From Conoideocrella luteorostrata (Eukaryota > Ascomycota > Sordariomycetes > Hypocreales > Clavicipitaceae), in contig JASWJB010000299.1 in the NCBI GenBank assembly GCA_032433595.1, positions 1 to 55,391 on the forward strand: a stretch of 55,391 nt of DNA. The letters run 5' to 3'. The notes below the pieces were generated by a model. That model did no database searches and was not told the DNA's origin. It was given only the letters and a program-made list of their open reading frames with translations. Position 1 is the stretch's first letter. Each line of letters starts with the position of its first letter. Position numbers and translations under genes: made by a program. Positions 22,079-32,714 of the stretch are shown piece by piece.

Positions 22079-23533
22079 ATGGCTGAAGAGCCGTCGCTAC
22101 CTGTCCTGCCCGCGGTCTCGTGGAACGAACGATCTCAGAGCTTTAGCAACAACCCTCGCAAGCGTGTTCGACATGCACGGTCCGGCGGTGTCTACAACTC
22201 AAGTGACCCGGCTATATTCTCCAGTGATGATGATCCTGGTCTGGATAACTATGTAGAAGGACGGAAGAAGCAGCGATACGTCGGCTCTTGGTTCCAGCAG
22301 CGGCCCACATCATCGGACTCGACATTCAGCGATTGCCTTACTTTGCCTAAGCCAAAGAAGGAGCGGAAGCTAGTTCGTCAATTTGATAGCGGTGTTTATC
22401 TTGGGAGTGATGGCACCGATGACCTGGCTCCAGAAGTTTTGGAGCTGCCCATGCGATCCAAGTTACCCCAACTGAGCCGACGACCGGTTCCCGTTGTTTC
22501 CAACGCCGAGCTCTTAGTCAGAAACAAAGTCCAAGCTTGTTTGGATCAAGGAAATGAGACCATCGACCTTTGGTCGAGGGGATTGGAGGAGCTTTCAAAC
22601 GAGACACTAAGCCCTTTGTCCAGCTTCTCTTGCGTGCCAGTTGTGGCCAAGGATGTTGCTTTTGAGCAGAAGCAGCCAGAACTCAAAATTATCCTGGCGA
22701 TGAATCGCCTCAGGCTTGTACCGGGAGCCTTGTTCGACCTCGAACATTTGACGATCCTTAGCGTAAGGGGAAACAAGTTGACAGAGATTCCACCTGCAAT
22801 AGCGAAGCTGTCTAATTTGAGAGAGCTCAACGTATCCCAAAATCGACTTCGGTCCCTTCCAGCAGAGCTCCTCGAGCTCTTTCAAAAGGATCTACGGAAC
22901 CTAACCTTGCATCCCAATCCATTTTTCGAGACGGCAACTCCAATTGAATTTCCCTCAATTGACGACGCACTGAGTGAGCACATTGTGGGACGGTTGGTGG
23001 CACGTTGTGTCGGCAGGTCTCCGCTTCAAATTTCGGACTCAGCGGGACGGGTGTTGTCGACATTTAAATTCCCAACGTACGACCAATCGAACAAGGTATC
23101 GGTGACACCGTTACCTTCAAAAGAGGCCGATGATAGTGAAAGCATTGGCCCGGAGCCTTTAAGGCCCAGCCGCGTTCCGTCTTTGGTTGAAGTTGCTCTG
23201 CGCAGCTGCTACTCTACCACCGAGCTTCCTGAACTTCCACACTACATTCCCGACGGTCTCTCACACCTTCGTGAGCTTCTCGAACGAGCAGTGCAGCAAA
23301 AGGACACGGGTGGTATTTCTTGCACACACTGTCACAGGCTGATTATTATACCTGCGCTTGAATGGGTAGAGTGGCACGCAATTAATACGTGTGAGTCGGC
23401 TCGTGGTACTGTGTATTTGAGACCATTGAGCTCGTTGGACAATGAAAGGGTGGTTCCGTTTCTTCGCCGAGGATGCTCGTGGAACTGCGGGCCATTGGTT
23501 GCCCGGCCTTTGGCACCTAGGAGTCGAGAATGA
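22079..23533 (+). CDS. Leucine-rich repeat protein with C-terminal Cys/His cluster
   Basis: Single exon, 484 aa. The N terminus (1-130) is charged and probably disordered, with NPRKRVRHAR and GRKKQR as possible nuclear localisation signals. Residues about 200-285 hold roughly three leucine-rich repeats (LKIILAMNRLRLVPGALF, then LTILSVRGNKLTEIPPAI, then LRELNVSQNRLRSLPAELL), so it probably binds another protein. A second conserved-looking part (about 365-484) begins with PSLVEVALRSCYS and contains CTHC at 415-418, HAINTC, and then a C-x-x-x-C pair near the end (RRGCSWNC). These cysteines could bind a metal. I know similar uncharacterised fungal LRR proteins but no function. No signal peptide. 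Confidence 0.85.
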   Translation: MAEEPSLPVLPAVSWNERSQSFSNNPRKRVRHARSGGVYNSSDPAIFSSDDDPGLDNYVEGRKKQRYVGSWFQQRPTSSDSTFSDCLTLPKPKKERKLVRQFDSGVYLGSDGTDDLAPEVLELPMRSKLPQLSRRPVPVVSNAELLVRNKVQACLDQGNETIDLWSRGLEELSNETLSPLSSFSCVPVVAKDVAFEQKQPELKIILAMNRLRLVPGALFDLEHLTILSVRGNKLTEIPPAIAKLSNLRELNVSQNRLRSLPAELLELFQKDLRNLTLHPNPFFETATPIEFPSIDDALSEHIVGRLVARCVGRSPLQISDSAGRVLSTFKFPTYDQSNKVSVTPLPSKEADDSESIGPEPLRPSRVPSLVEVALRSCYSTTELPELPHYIPDGLSHLRELLERAVQQKDTGGISCTHCHRLIIIPALEWVEWHAINTCESARGTVYLRPLSSLDNERVVPFLRRGCSWNCGPLVARPLAPRSRE

Positions 23534-24517
23534 TCAGAGGCATAGAATTTGCAAGTGGGCTCGGAGCGTTTGTCGATTTACGTATGGACGGCATTAGCGG
23601 AGCATTTTGATTTAGCGGAGCACTGACGGAATCAATACTATATGCATATATATATCTGAACACATTTCTGAGATGGGGTATTTGCACAAGTTATAACATG
23701 TCTTGTATGGGTTTTGACGTTGTGGCCATGAATTTGAGAGGATGATGTGTTCGCCGTGTTGATTGACTTCGGTCTGACCGAGAATGAATCATGATATTCT
23801 TCCGTCTAAGGATACATATCCGGAGTACGGAGTAACTGACTGCTGCCATGAGCTATAAATCTGGAGATGCTTGATACTGGCAATGAACGACATGGCTCCC
23901 GCACTACCTGCGCCAAACTGGCAGGCGGACTCGTCCTAATGGCTGCGCCAACAGCCAATGTTGCAGCAGGCATTGAGACTACTAGCCGTGACATGACATG
24001 CAGCCACTTGGACCAAGCAGCCGTTCCGTAACTGGTTCGACGATGTGCCCCTAGCTGCGATGGCCGCAGGCGACGCTAAAACATGAGCGTGACCCTGCAT
24101 GTAACTATCACATCTGCAAGCAATTCCGCATAACTACTCCGTACTTAGCTGGCTTGCCCGTTGCGCATGCAGCGTGACGCGTTTCCAGGCAGATAGTACG
24201 GAGTAACCAGTTAGTTAACTACTTGTTGTCCCCTTTCCCAACACTCTGAGTATTATTGTTCGGCTTCTTTCCCTCTGGCTTTTTGTCTAGATTTACCTCT
24301 GTCCGTCCGTACCACAGCATGTAACACCAAACGGCACCCGGTTGCCCACCAACGATCCCGTCGTCTTCTGCCCGCTCTACGTAAACAACAAAAGATCCAC
24401 CATTTTGATATCAGGACTTATCCTCAACAGCTATCGGTCATCCCGCCCACTCCGCAACTACAGCACGAGCCTCCAACCTCCCAAGCCCGCCGGGCACAAC
24501 AACACTCGTCCCCCGCG
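23534..24517. other. Intergenic region with several ACTCCGTA motifs
   Basis: About 980 bases upstream of the Ivy1-like gene. It contains copies of the dispersed motif near 23822, 24137 and 24205 in both orientations, and a TATATA-rich stretch near 23640-23655. No gene recognised. Confidence 0.65.
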
Positions 24518-25826
24518 ATGCCCTCACCTGCGACCTCCCGCGCGGCCTCCCCCACGCCCTCTCAGCTTCCTCCCGTGCCCTCCTCGCCAGTCTACTCTAT
24601 CGCGTCCACGGCCAACCCCATATCCCAATTCAACCTCCCGCTCCCTCCGGCCCCTCGCCCCTCCCATGCCGTCCTCACCAAAGCCGACCTCGAATCCTCC
24701 CAACAAGCGTATTCCGACCTTCTCGCCTCCGCCAAAACCTACCGCCTCGCGCTGGCGACCCTCTCCGGTGCGGCCTCACAATTCGGCTCGGCTCTTGAAT
24801 CATGCGCCCGCCTTAAAGAAGCCCGTGCCGAGCCCATCGGCCCTCAACCCCCCGGCGCAAGCAGCATGACTGCCTCCTTCACCACCACCCGAGGCGCCTG
24901 CACGGCGGACACCCTGCTCTCCGCCTCGGGCGTGCACCACCTCATCGCCAACCACCAACAGATTCTGTCCGAGACCGTCTACCGCTCGTTCGAAGTGCCT
25001 CTGCTCCACGACCTGGATAAGTGGCAGACCGTCATAGACGACGAAGAGGAAACCTACCAGACCAAGATCAAGCTCCAGAGCAAAGAGGTGAAGCGTCTCG
25101 AAAAGGAAGGCCTGAAGCTTCACAAACAGCGGAGGAGGGACGTGGCCCGTTTTCGAGCCCACCTCGTCGAGCTGACCTCCAAGCTCGATGGCTTGACAAC
25201 CCTCCACGCAGACCACTCAAGAACGCTGCTGCGCGAATCGCAGGATACGAGCGGGCGCATTGTCGACGCGAGCTGTAGCTTGGTTCGTGCCGAGGTGGAT
25301 ATATTCGAGAGCGTAGCCCGCAAGGGCTGGACGGGCGGCGGTCTGGACGATTTATTAGAAAAAGGAACTGACTTGTTTGCCGCGGACGATTCTGAGGCCC
25401 ATCATTACCAACACCACCACCACCAACACGCAGGGGCGGGCAACGGCGTTGGCGGCGAATCCTCAGCCAAGCTCTTTTCGATACTCCCGCCGAAGAGCAT
25501 CCTCGCCGATTCCGCCTCCGAAGCTGGTTCACGGCCCGGACACGCTAGAAGCGATAGTCTGCTTATGGATTCAGAACGGTACCAGTCCCTGGTGGCGCTT
25601 GCGACGGAGCCGAAACAGAATGGTGTTGGCAACGACACGGACAGCGTGTTCTCCGCAGACTTTAATAAGCCCCGTGGTGTGAGGCCATTTTCACCACAGC
25701 CCATCAGAAGAATACCCGCCGATGTGACGTTCGAGTCTCTCGGGGCCATGGGCCAAGCCCGGTCTCAAGAGGGAGATGGCAAGGAAGATGATGAATTGGA
25801 ACCGCCAGATAATAATGAGGATCATG

Positions 25827-25857
<31 letters not shown>

Positions 25858-25972
25858 GCATCAAAGAAGAGGGAGGAAGAGATCACAGTCCCGTTCTAGA
25901 GACAGAGAATCGCGAGATCAAGACGGAGGGGAAAGCTCGGCAGACGCATGGGGTGGTAATACGGGAGACTAG
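24518..25972 (+). CDS. Ivy1-like phospholipid-binding (I-BAR type) protein
   Basis: Yeast Ivy1 binds phospholipids, the Rab Ypt7 and Vps33 at the vacuole and is involved in membrane remodelling and TORC1-related signalling. Single exon of 484 aa. The N terminus is Pro/Ser-rich (1-50). Residues about 60-300 are helical and BAR-like: SQQAYSDLLASAKTYRLAL and GAASQFGSALESCARL at its start, then HLIANHQQILSETVYRSFE and PLLHDLDKWQ, then a heptad-rich EEETYQTKIKLQSKEVKRLE. The C-terminal third is low complexity, with a His-rich run near 293-303 and about ten Asp near 437-446 coded by a GAT repeat, then an Arg/Ser-rich tail. The family call is by overall pattern, so the biological role is inferred. 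Confidence 0.78.
25828..25857 (+). repeat. In-frame GAT trinucleotide repeat
   Basis: About nine to ten GAT units inside the Ivy1-like gene encode a poly-Asp run. Such a repeat may vary in length between strains. Confidence 0.9.
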
Positions 25973-26569
25973 TATGTCCCCTTTTGAGAGTCACTTGTGT
26001 ACGACTGCCATGCATATTTGTCTGGCGTTGATTTTCCTGCTGGCGGTGATAGACACTTGTATTCACTTCGACATCACATGATATTGCCATTGACCTTGAC
26101 CTTGCTGAGCTGCCAAAAATGCACCTGATGAAGGGGCTAGGTAGTTTGGCTGGACATTAATTAATACATGCAACTCACCCAATTTGGCAGCCCCAAAAAG
26201 ATTAACTTTTGCCATAATAAGATACAACTTTTTATATCTTGAAAATTGTTACTAATCCCTCGCCTACCTGGTAGTGACTACCGCAAATTGATGCAAGATA
26301 CGACCAGGTTGGTTGCTCCTGGCTACTCCTCCACCTCAGGACGCCATCAAACGCCATCAGAATGTGCAAATTGTATATGCCCTTTTTGGGAAAGAACCCC
26401 TCCCACCTCCTCCAATCGTTTCTATTATAATACATTTAGCATCGCAGCGAACCTCCCTTTCTTCGTAGAGTCATTATATTCACAACCTCGGCCTCTTTGT
26501 TTCCCTCACTCTCCCACCTACTCCCGGTCTTGTTGGTCGTCAATGCCAATATTGGGTCGAAACGAGCTT
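25973..26569. other. Intergenic region between convergent Ivy1-like gene and NUP53
   Basis: About 600 bases, AT-rich around 26155-26240. No gene recognised. Confidence 0.65.
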
Positions 26570-27906
26570 CTAGTCGTCCTTGTCAATGTTGTAGACGTCG
26601 CCCCTGAACAAGCCAAAAGTCGCATCAAGCCACCATATGATCTTCCAGTAGAGACTGGCACGGTTCCAGTCAAACTCGCCCGTCTCGGTTCGAGGCACTT
26701 CGTTGCCAATCATGCTGCCGCTAAACCACTTGATAAACGGAACGGCATTGACGAAGCGTTGCATAACGGATTGCTGAGGCAGCAAGGCTTGCTCGGCGGG
26801 GAGCAGACGAGCACGACGGGCGGTCGGGATGCGTCGGCAGAAGATGCTGTCCCCGTCCTGGATTTCAACGGGTTCTGCTCCGGAGCTTAATCCGGGAGCT
26901 GCATCTGTCAACGTGGCGGATGATTGCGACGGCGTTAGAGTAGCTGTGTCGAGGGTCTGCGTGGACGTTCTGGAGTCTGAGGGGGAAAGATCTAGCAGAC
27001 GGCTTCGAAGCATAGTGGGCATACCGCTCAAGCTTTTCCGGTGAGGCGTACCCACGGCTGCTGGCATGCTCTGAGAACGCTGGTGCTCGCCGTCCATGAT
27101 GCTGTCCATGTCGGGGCAGGCTTCATCCTTTGGGGGGGGAATGCCTCTGTACGGGTCCGCGTACACCAGATAGCCCAGGATTTGTTGGGGACTTGCGTAA
27201 ATGGCTGCGTTGGCAGCCTCGGCGCTTTCAAATGTCACCTTGACCCAGTGCTCGCCGCCATCGGCGCGGTTAACGAGTGCGCGTTCGTCGGGGGTCAGGT
27301 TTCGGCGGCGCGTAAAAGCAGGATCTCGCAGCTCGGACTTGTACCGTCTTTGGGAGGCTGGAGGGTCCCGAGGGTAATCCTCCAAGACGGCACCAGCAAG
27401 CTCCTCGTAGTGGGCGATGGCGGCGTACTGCTGCGATGAGGAGCGGTACCCGCGAAGAATGAGCTCCACGGGGGTAGACTGGACAACTCGTTGGGGAGGA
27501 ACATCGTCCTGCATCAAGCCACTGCTCTTGCGCTGGGTGCTTGAGACAGGAGCGGCAGCAGCTTGGTTCGACACCCAATCGCCAAACAGCTTGTCTGCGG
27601 CAGCAAGAGTTGGATTCTCGCGACTTCGGGCAGGCGTGCCGGTTCGTGACCGGGACCGTCTGGTGGATTTTCCAAAAGAACCTGTTTCTGCGACATTGCG
27701 CCGTGATCTCGCGGTGCCGGTGTGCGTATCGTGCCTGGACAGGGTCAAATTAGCAAATACAGGAACCGCATGAGCTAAGCGTGGATGAAGATAGTGTGGA
27801 CAGATAGGACGAACTGGTTGAAATACATGGCGTACGGGCGTTTCACGCCGTCGTCGCCTACGTAGCACTCCTCATCGGGAACGTTGTGAAGGATAAGAGG
27901 CGCCAT
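26570..27906 (-). CDS. NUP53: Nucleoporin NUP53 (Nup35 family)
   Basis: NUP53 belongs to the inner ring of the nuclear pore and helps anchor it to the membrane. Two exons: 27906-27815 and 27734-26570, with an intron of 80 nt (GTTCGT donor, CAG acceptor, phase 2), giving 418 aa. Exon 1 encodes [20 protein letters not shown] and YAMYFNQ. Exon 2 continues with [20 protein letters not shown]. The atypical RRM spans about residues 118-228, with [37 protein letters not shown] and [12 protein letters not shown]. The last 25 residues ([20 protein letters not shown] and the acidic end) form the amphipathic membrane-binding helix of the family. The open frame extending past the intron in the wrong frame is not the true N terminus. 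Confidence 0.93.
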
Positions 27907-29532
27907 GGCTATGGATGAAAGGAGGTGGACGCGCTACACCTCTGCGACGGAGACCAATGGCTTAATGTGCAGTCGTTGAACAGGTGAAGGAAATGCTGGT
28001 CTTGTCAGCCTCACATGCGATGAGGACGGTATGTCAGGGACCAAATTTCTTAGTTGGAGTTGATTGGCGGTTTGCACTGGGCCTTGGCTGCCGCGGGTCT
28101 GGGCGTCTGGCAGGGCAACACTCACAGCCATCCCAGCTCTCTGCGCTCCGCACGGAGTAGACATTGCAGCGGCCTACTCCGTAGTTACTGGAGTCCCAAT
28201 TTCGCCCCCAGCGCCCCGATCCGTCACGATTCGCCAGGATCAGGTAGCAAGCCACTGTAGTAACTCCCACGAAACACCGAAGGCTATGCTCCGTACTCTG
28301 CAAGTGGATTTCAAAACAGACCATCAACATTGCGCGAGCTCGTGTTAGAACAAGGCTCATGCCGAAATGCTGTTTCTATCGACTGGGCTATCTTCCCGGC
28401 AACGAATAAGAAGCTGGTTGATCCGGTTGCACGTAGACATGCAGCTGTTGAGTCACAAAAAAAATGCAGTCTTGGATACTATTCCAGGTTGTTCGGATAC
28501 TCCCCTGGCAGCGGGCCTGTTCGTGAGGTACAAAATGAGACCCATCTCAACGGAGATTTTAAGAAAACAGAGAAAAAGACCCATTGGCTAGCCACGGGCA
28601 ACATCGCGGTGACAGAACTCTAGAACCTTGACTACCTTCTACTACAGGACACTCCTACAGAGAAGCGACAAATCGGAAGATTTTCGTAGCGTTGTTAAAG
28701 CCACGGTGACAGACGCAAGGGTGGATTCCAGCTGTGTTGAGCTTTCTGAAGGATCTATCATCCAGCTACGGAGTAGAAGTAATACTCTCGCGTCGAATAG
28801 TCTATTGACCAAGGCCATGAAGATAATTCTGTTCGAGGTTCCTACTGGTGCGTCTTAGGCCCAGGTTTATAGACCCTGCAGCATCTCAGTTTTCTATTTC
28901 ACATCTCTCATATCAAAATTACTTACTCTGGATGACAAGACTACCCACCATATATGCATAAAATGCTAAGCTTCATTTGAGAGGAACTAGCTTGGGTATA
29001 AGTGACATGATTGGCTGGTATATTTACTCTCTTGAACATGCGGCTGACGGATCGCATGTGAAGCTCAACTCAGCTGCAGTGAGCACACTGTATAACTAAC
29101 CGCCACAAGTAATTAAATGAGCTACAGAAGATGCCCAACTGCCTATGTAAATTTAAGCAGCTCCTCAGGCGGTTTCATTATGTAAGTCAACACGCCGGCA
29201 AATTTGCATCATCACAGCTCGGCATCACAGCTCGGCATCCGATGCTTGGAAGCAGTCGGTTTTAAATGGAGACTTGGGCCAACTACGCTCGGAGGCTGAG
29301 TGACTCACGGCTGGCAAGACTGGCATGAGAGAGAAACTTGCAACACACATATAAATAAACCATCACCCGAGAAAGTGTATTCATAATAAGTGCGCGTTTA
29401 CTCAATAATAACACCAGACGCAACTGCATTCGTGTCGGCAGCTGCTCTGACCTCCATACTGTTGGTATTTTCTCGTGTATTGGGAAGCATCATCTACGGC
29501 CGCTACAATCAGTGCTTAGTTCTCGCTCTTTT
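27907..29532. other. Divergent intergenic region, NUP53 and RTCA
   Basis: About 1.6 kb with motif copies near 28153, 28178, 28290 and 28768. A direct repeat of 13 bases (CATCACAGCTCGG type) sits at 29210-29240, and a TATAAATAA box-like sequence near 29350 is about 180 bases before the RTCA start. No gene recognised. Confidence 0.6.
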
Positions 29533-30844
29533 ATGAAACTAATAGTGCTAGACGGTCGCACAGGCGAGGGCGGCGGCCAGCTGGTTCGCGTGGCGTGTGG
29601 CCTCGCAGCTCTTACTTCCCAGCCCGTCACCATCACAAACGTCCGCGGCAATCGTGAGGGCGGCAGAGGAGGTGGTTCGTCCAACCCTTGCATATCATAA
29701 ACCTTTTCACCCAATGCTCTAATATCCCGTGCACTAATCCCGCACGCCAGGTCTCAAAACACAGCACGTCACTTCCCTGTCATGGCTCGCCAAAGTCACC
29801 GACGCGGAGGTTGACGGCCTCTTCGTGGGATCAAAGACCCTGACCTTCCGGCCCAAACGCCCCCCCGCGGGACTAACTCAGAGAAATTTCAAAATTGAGG
29901 CCGACACAGATGCCGCGAGCGCATTACTCATTCTGCAAGCCATACTTCCCTATGTCCTCTTTGCCGGTAATGACACCAACGACCCTGTTGTGCTAGACAT
30001 TCATGGCGGCTCGAATGCCCATTGGTCCCTGGGATACGAATACTTTGACCAGGTTCTCATGCCGACTCTCCACGAGAGATTTGGTATCCGGATTGATCGG
30101 GAGCTTAAATCTCGTGGGTGGAGTATAGGGCCCAGGTCAAGAGGACACATTACGCTCAAGATTCACCCCGTCTCGAAGGGACAAACACTCAAGTTTACGC
30201 CTCCACGGCGGCTATATACATACCCAGAATCATACGAAGTTCGCCGAATAGACGCCAGCATCATTGTACCTATGGCCTCTCACGAACGCGTCCAGGAAGA
30301 ACTCGTTACAGCTCTGGGGGATTTGTACCCTGACGCAGATATTCAGTTCAAGGTAGTAGAGGATTCGGGTCATGATAGCCGGTGGTCGATTCTTCTTGTT
30401 GCGCATTCAGTGGCGGGCATTCGCTGGGCACGAGATGCGCTCTTCTCCATGCCGAAGAACATCAGATCAGGTCGTGACAAGTTCATCCAGCATGCGTGTT
30501 CTAGTCTCTGCAAGAAGTTGTACGAGGAGACCTCTTTAGACGGCACAGTGGACGAATTCCTTCAAGATCAACTCATTTTTGTTCAGGCTTTGGCTGAAGG
30601 GTATTCGTCCTTTCCCAGGGGCCAGGATCCGACTACTGCGTCGTCCATGGATGCCTTGGTCGATAAGCTGGGAAAGCTGGAAGTAAGGGATGGGGCGAGG
30701 ATGAGGAAGGAGAAGACTCACGAGCCATTTGGGCACGGTTCAACACATACAACAACGGCGAGATGGGTGGCCAGCGAGTTGCTTCCAGGGGCGGAGTTTT
30801 ACAACCATGGGGATGTTGTGAAGGGCATTGCATTCTCTGTATAA
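29533..30844 (+). CDS. RNA 3'-terminal phosphate cyclase
   Basis: This enzyme converts RNA 3'-phosphates to 2',3'-cyclic phosphates. Two exons: 29533-29674 and 29751-30844, with an intron of 76 nt (GTTCGT donor, CAG acceptor, phase 1, CACTAATCC branch), giving 411 aa. The protein starts MKLIVLDGRTGEGGGQLVR and has NVRGNREGGRGGGLKTQHVT across the junction. The RTC insert domain lies in the middle (about 200-290). VDEFLQDQLIFVQALAEG leads to His380 in STHTTTAR, the position of the catalytic His of RtcA cyclases. That residue argues for a true cyclase rather than the ribosome-assembly paralogue Rcl1. An alternative donor three bases earlier would delete one Gly. Convergent with the dioxygenase gene, 106 bases apart. 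Confidence 0.92.
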
Positions 30845-30950
30845 TTAGCGCGCTGTTGTGTTGAGAGAACGGAATATTCAAGATAGAAATCAGCTGGTGT
30901 TACATAACTCTACATATAGTAGCAAGCACCCCGAGTCGATGCTCCGTAGT

Positions 30951-32147
30951 TTAGCTACTAGTTAATGACTGTGCTGGGGGCAGATTCCCAAACCGATACT
31001 GTGCCCACGCAAGACTTCCCTCATGGTATGTCCACGTCTGTTTGCCCCAATCATCATAAGCCGCCCCCGCTGCCACAAACACGGGCATCAAGTGGTCCAT
31101 ATGAGGGTGTGCCTGCTTTGCATCCGTCCTCTTGCAAACCGCAGCCATCTTCCCCTCTCTGTCCTTTGGGTCTACCTCCACAGCTTCCCTGAGAGCATCA
31201 TCAAAGCTGACCGTGTACGGGAGGGGCTTTCCATCCCCTTGAAGTAAGCTGGACAGGTCGCGCAGATTATGGACCGACATGCCCGCTCCGATGATGAGGA
31301 CGCCTTGCTCCCTCAGGAAAGAGACTGCGCGGCCGAGTGCGTAATGCTTTGCTGGGGATTCGGACTTGAAGAGGGATACTTGAACCAGAGGTACGTTGAG
31401 GGGGTTTGTCTCGGGATCGAAGGCTATATATCGTAAAACCCGTTAGTTCCCCGCATAGAGCAATGAACTAAATCATGTGCCTGGGCCGCAAAACTTACCG
31501 ACACTGAAACCCGACCAGACGCCGTGATCGAGACCACGGCTTACACCTGTAGCCGATATGCCAGCCTCAGAGAGCGTGACCAAAATCTTACTTGCTAGGT
31601 CAGGATCGCCTTTATTCGGATACTTGGCTTGATAGTAGTGGTCAGGAAACCCATAAAAGCTATGTCGCTATCAGTTTTTGACTTTTGTTTTGCTGTGCGA
31701 GACTGGGCCATGACTTACTCATATATCAATTCAGCTTCGTCATCTTTATTCACCAGAATCTCATCCTGCCCGCGTTGCCAGTGAGCGGAAAACACAACAA
31801 CAGCTTTTGGTTTCACACGCTGTGTGATTTCCTCGCCGATTTGCTGGAGGACTGGATAAGCTGGGTGTTCTTTGTTGTATTGGACACTTGGCTATGGATT
31901 GATTAGCTGTGCATGCGCCATGCAATGCAGAGCACTGAGGAAAACTCACTCCGCCGTGACTAAAAAAATAAACTGGCGTTTTGGTCGATGATTTCTCAGA
32001 GGATGTCATTTTGGGAGACGGATACTTGTTGTTCTGGAATTGTGGTATGTTCGATATAATATCCTCGAGAGCGAGCGGCGAAATATATAGGGCAATCCCG
32101 AGGAACATTGTGGCGAAGACGATGATGAGCTGATTCGACGATGGCAT
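30951..32147 (-). CDS. DODA-type extradiol aromatic ring-opening dioxygenase, membrane-anchored
   Basis: LigB-superfamily enzymes of this type open catechol rings (for example 4,5-DOPA dioxygenase). Four exons: 32147-31950, 31891-31719, 31659-31499, 31423-30951; introns of 58, 59 and 75 nt; total 334 aa. Metal and active-site His are in place: His64 (FFSHGG), His103 (VVFSAHW), His169 (GLDHGVW) and His229 (GAGMSVHNL). The substrate-loop PDHYYQAKYP is typical. Residues 7-24 (LIIVFATMFLGIALYISP) are strongly hydrophobic, and such an anchor is not usual in this family. A downstream Met at residue 47 would give the usual soluble form, so alternative starts are possible. The physiological substrate cannot be read from sequence. 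Confidence 0.9.
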
Positions 32148-32714
32148 TGTCTCGGGCAGTTCTGGCCTTGCGCTGCAGTAACTTTCTGGTCAAATAATTA
32201 TTAATATACAGCCCTCATTTTCAGCTACTAGACGGGGCCGGATTGTTCTACTGAATATGTAGGCTAAAGATATATCACTTACGGATCAGCGGTTCTAGAT
32301 ACTTTATTTGTAAGGCACGCGCGTTACGACAAAAGCGTTAACTACGGATGTGAAGTGTAGTTAGTGCAGGCAGCGGCTCGCGCTGGTGGGTCATTTTTGG
32401 TCTATTCTAGCACACCTTCTAGATCCCTCACACTATTTGTAAGGAGCGCGCGCGCACGCACACAACAGTTGCGTAGGAGGCGGGGAGGTCATCTGTTGCC
32501 GTTCTGGGTGCCAAATGACGGTCATGTACCTACCGAGGACGGAGCACTCTGGGGGGACTGTCAGACCATCCCGCCGAGCCGAAACCCGACCCAAACGTTG
32601 CACTCCTCTTCAATTGAATGATTTAATGTGGTGTCACCGTTTGGAATACTTCGGCCAGCCAATTCAGTACAGAATTTTATGGATTAGTTGCTCTGCCAAC
32701 ACTCGATATATGCA
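32148..32714. other. Intergenic region upstream of the dioxygenase
   Basis: About 570 bases: promoter side of the dioxygenase and 3' flank of the sulfotransferase. Short alternating tract GCGCGCGCACGCACAC near 32447-32462. No gene recognised. Confidence 0.6.

Noticed and set aside
27735..27868. Alternative N terminus of NUP53 rich in Arg
   Set aside because: It is the intron and exon 1 read in a wrong frame; the [10 protein letters not shown] start fits the family and both splice sites.
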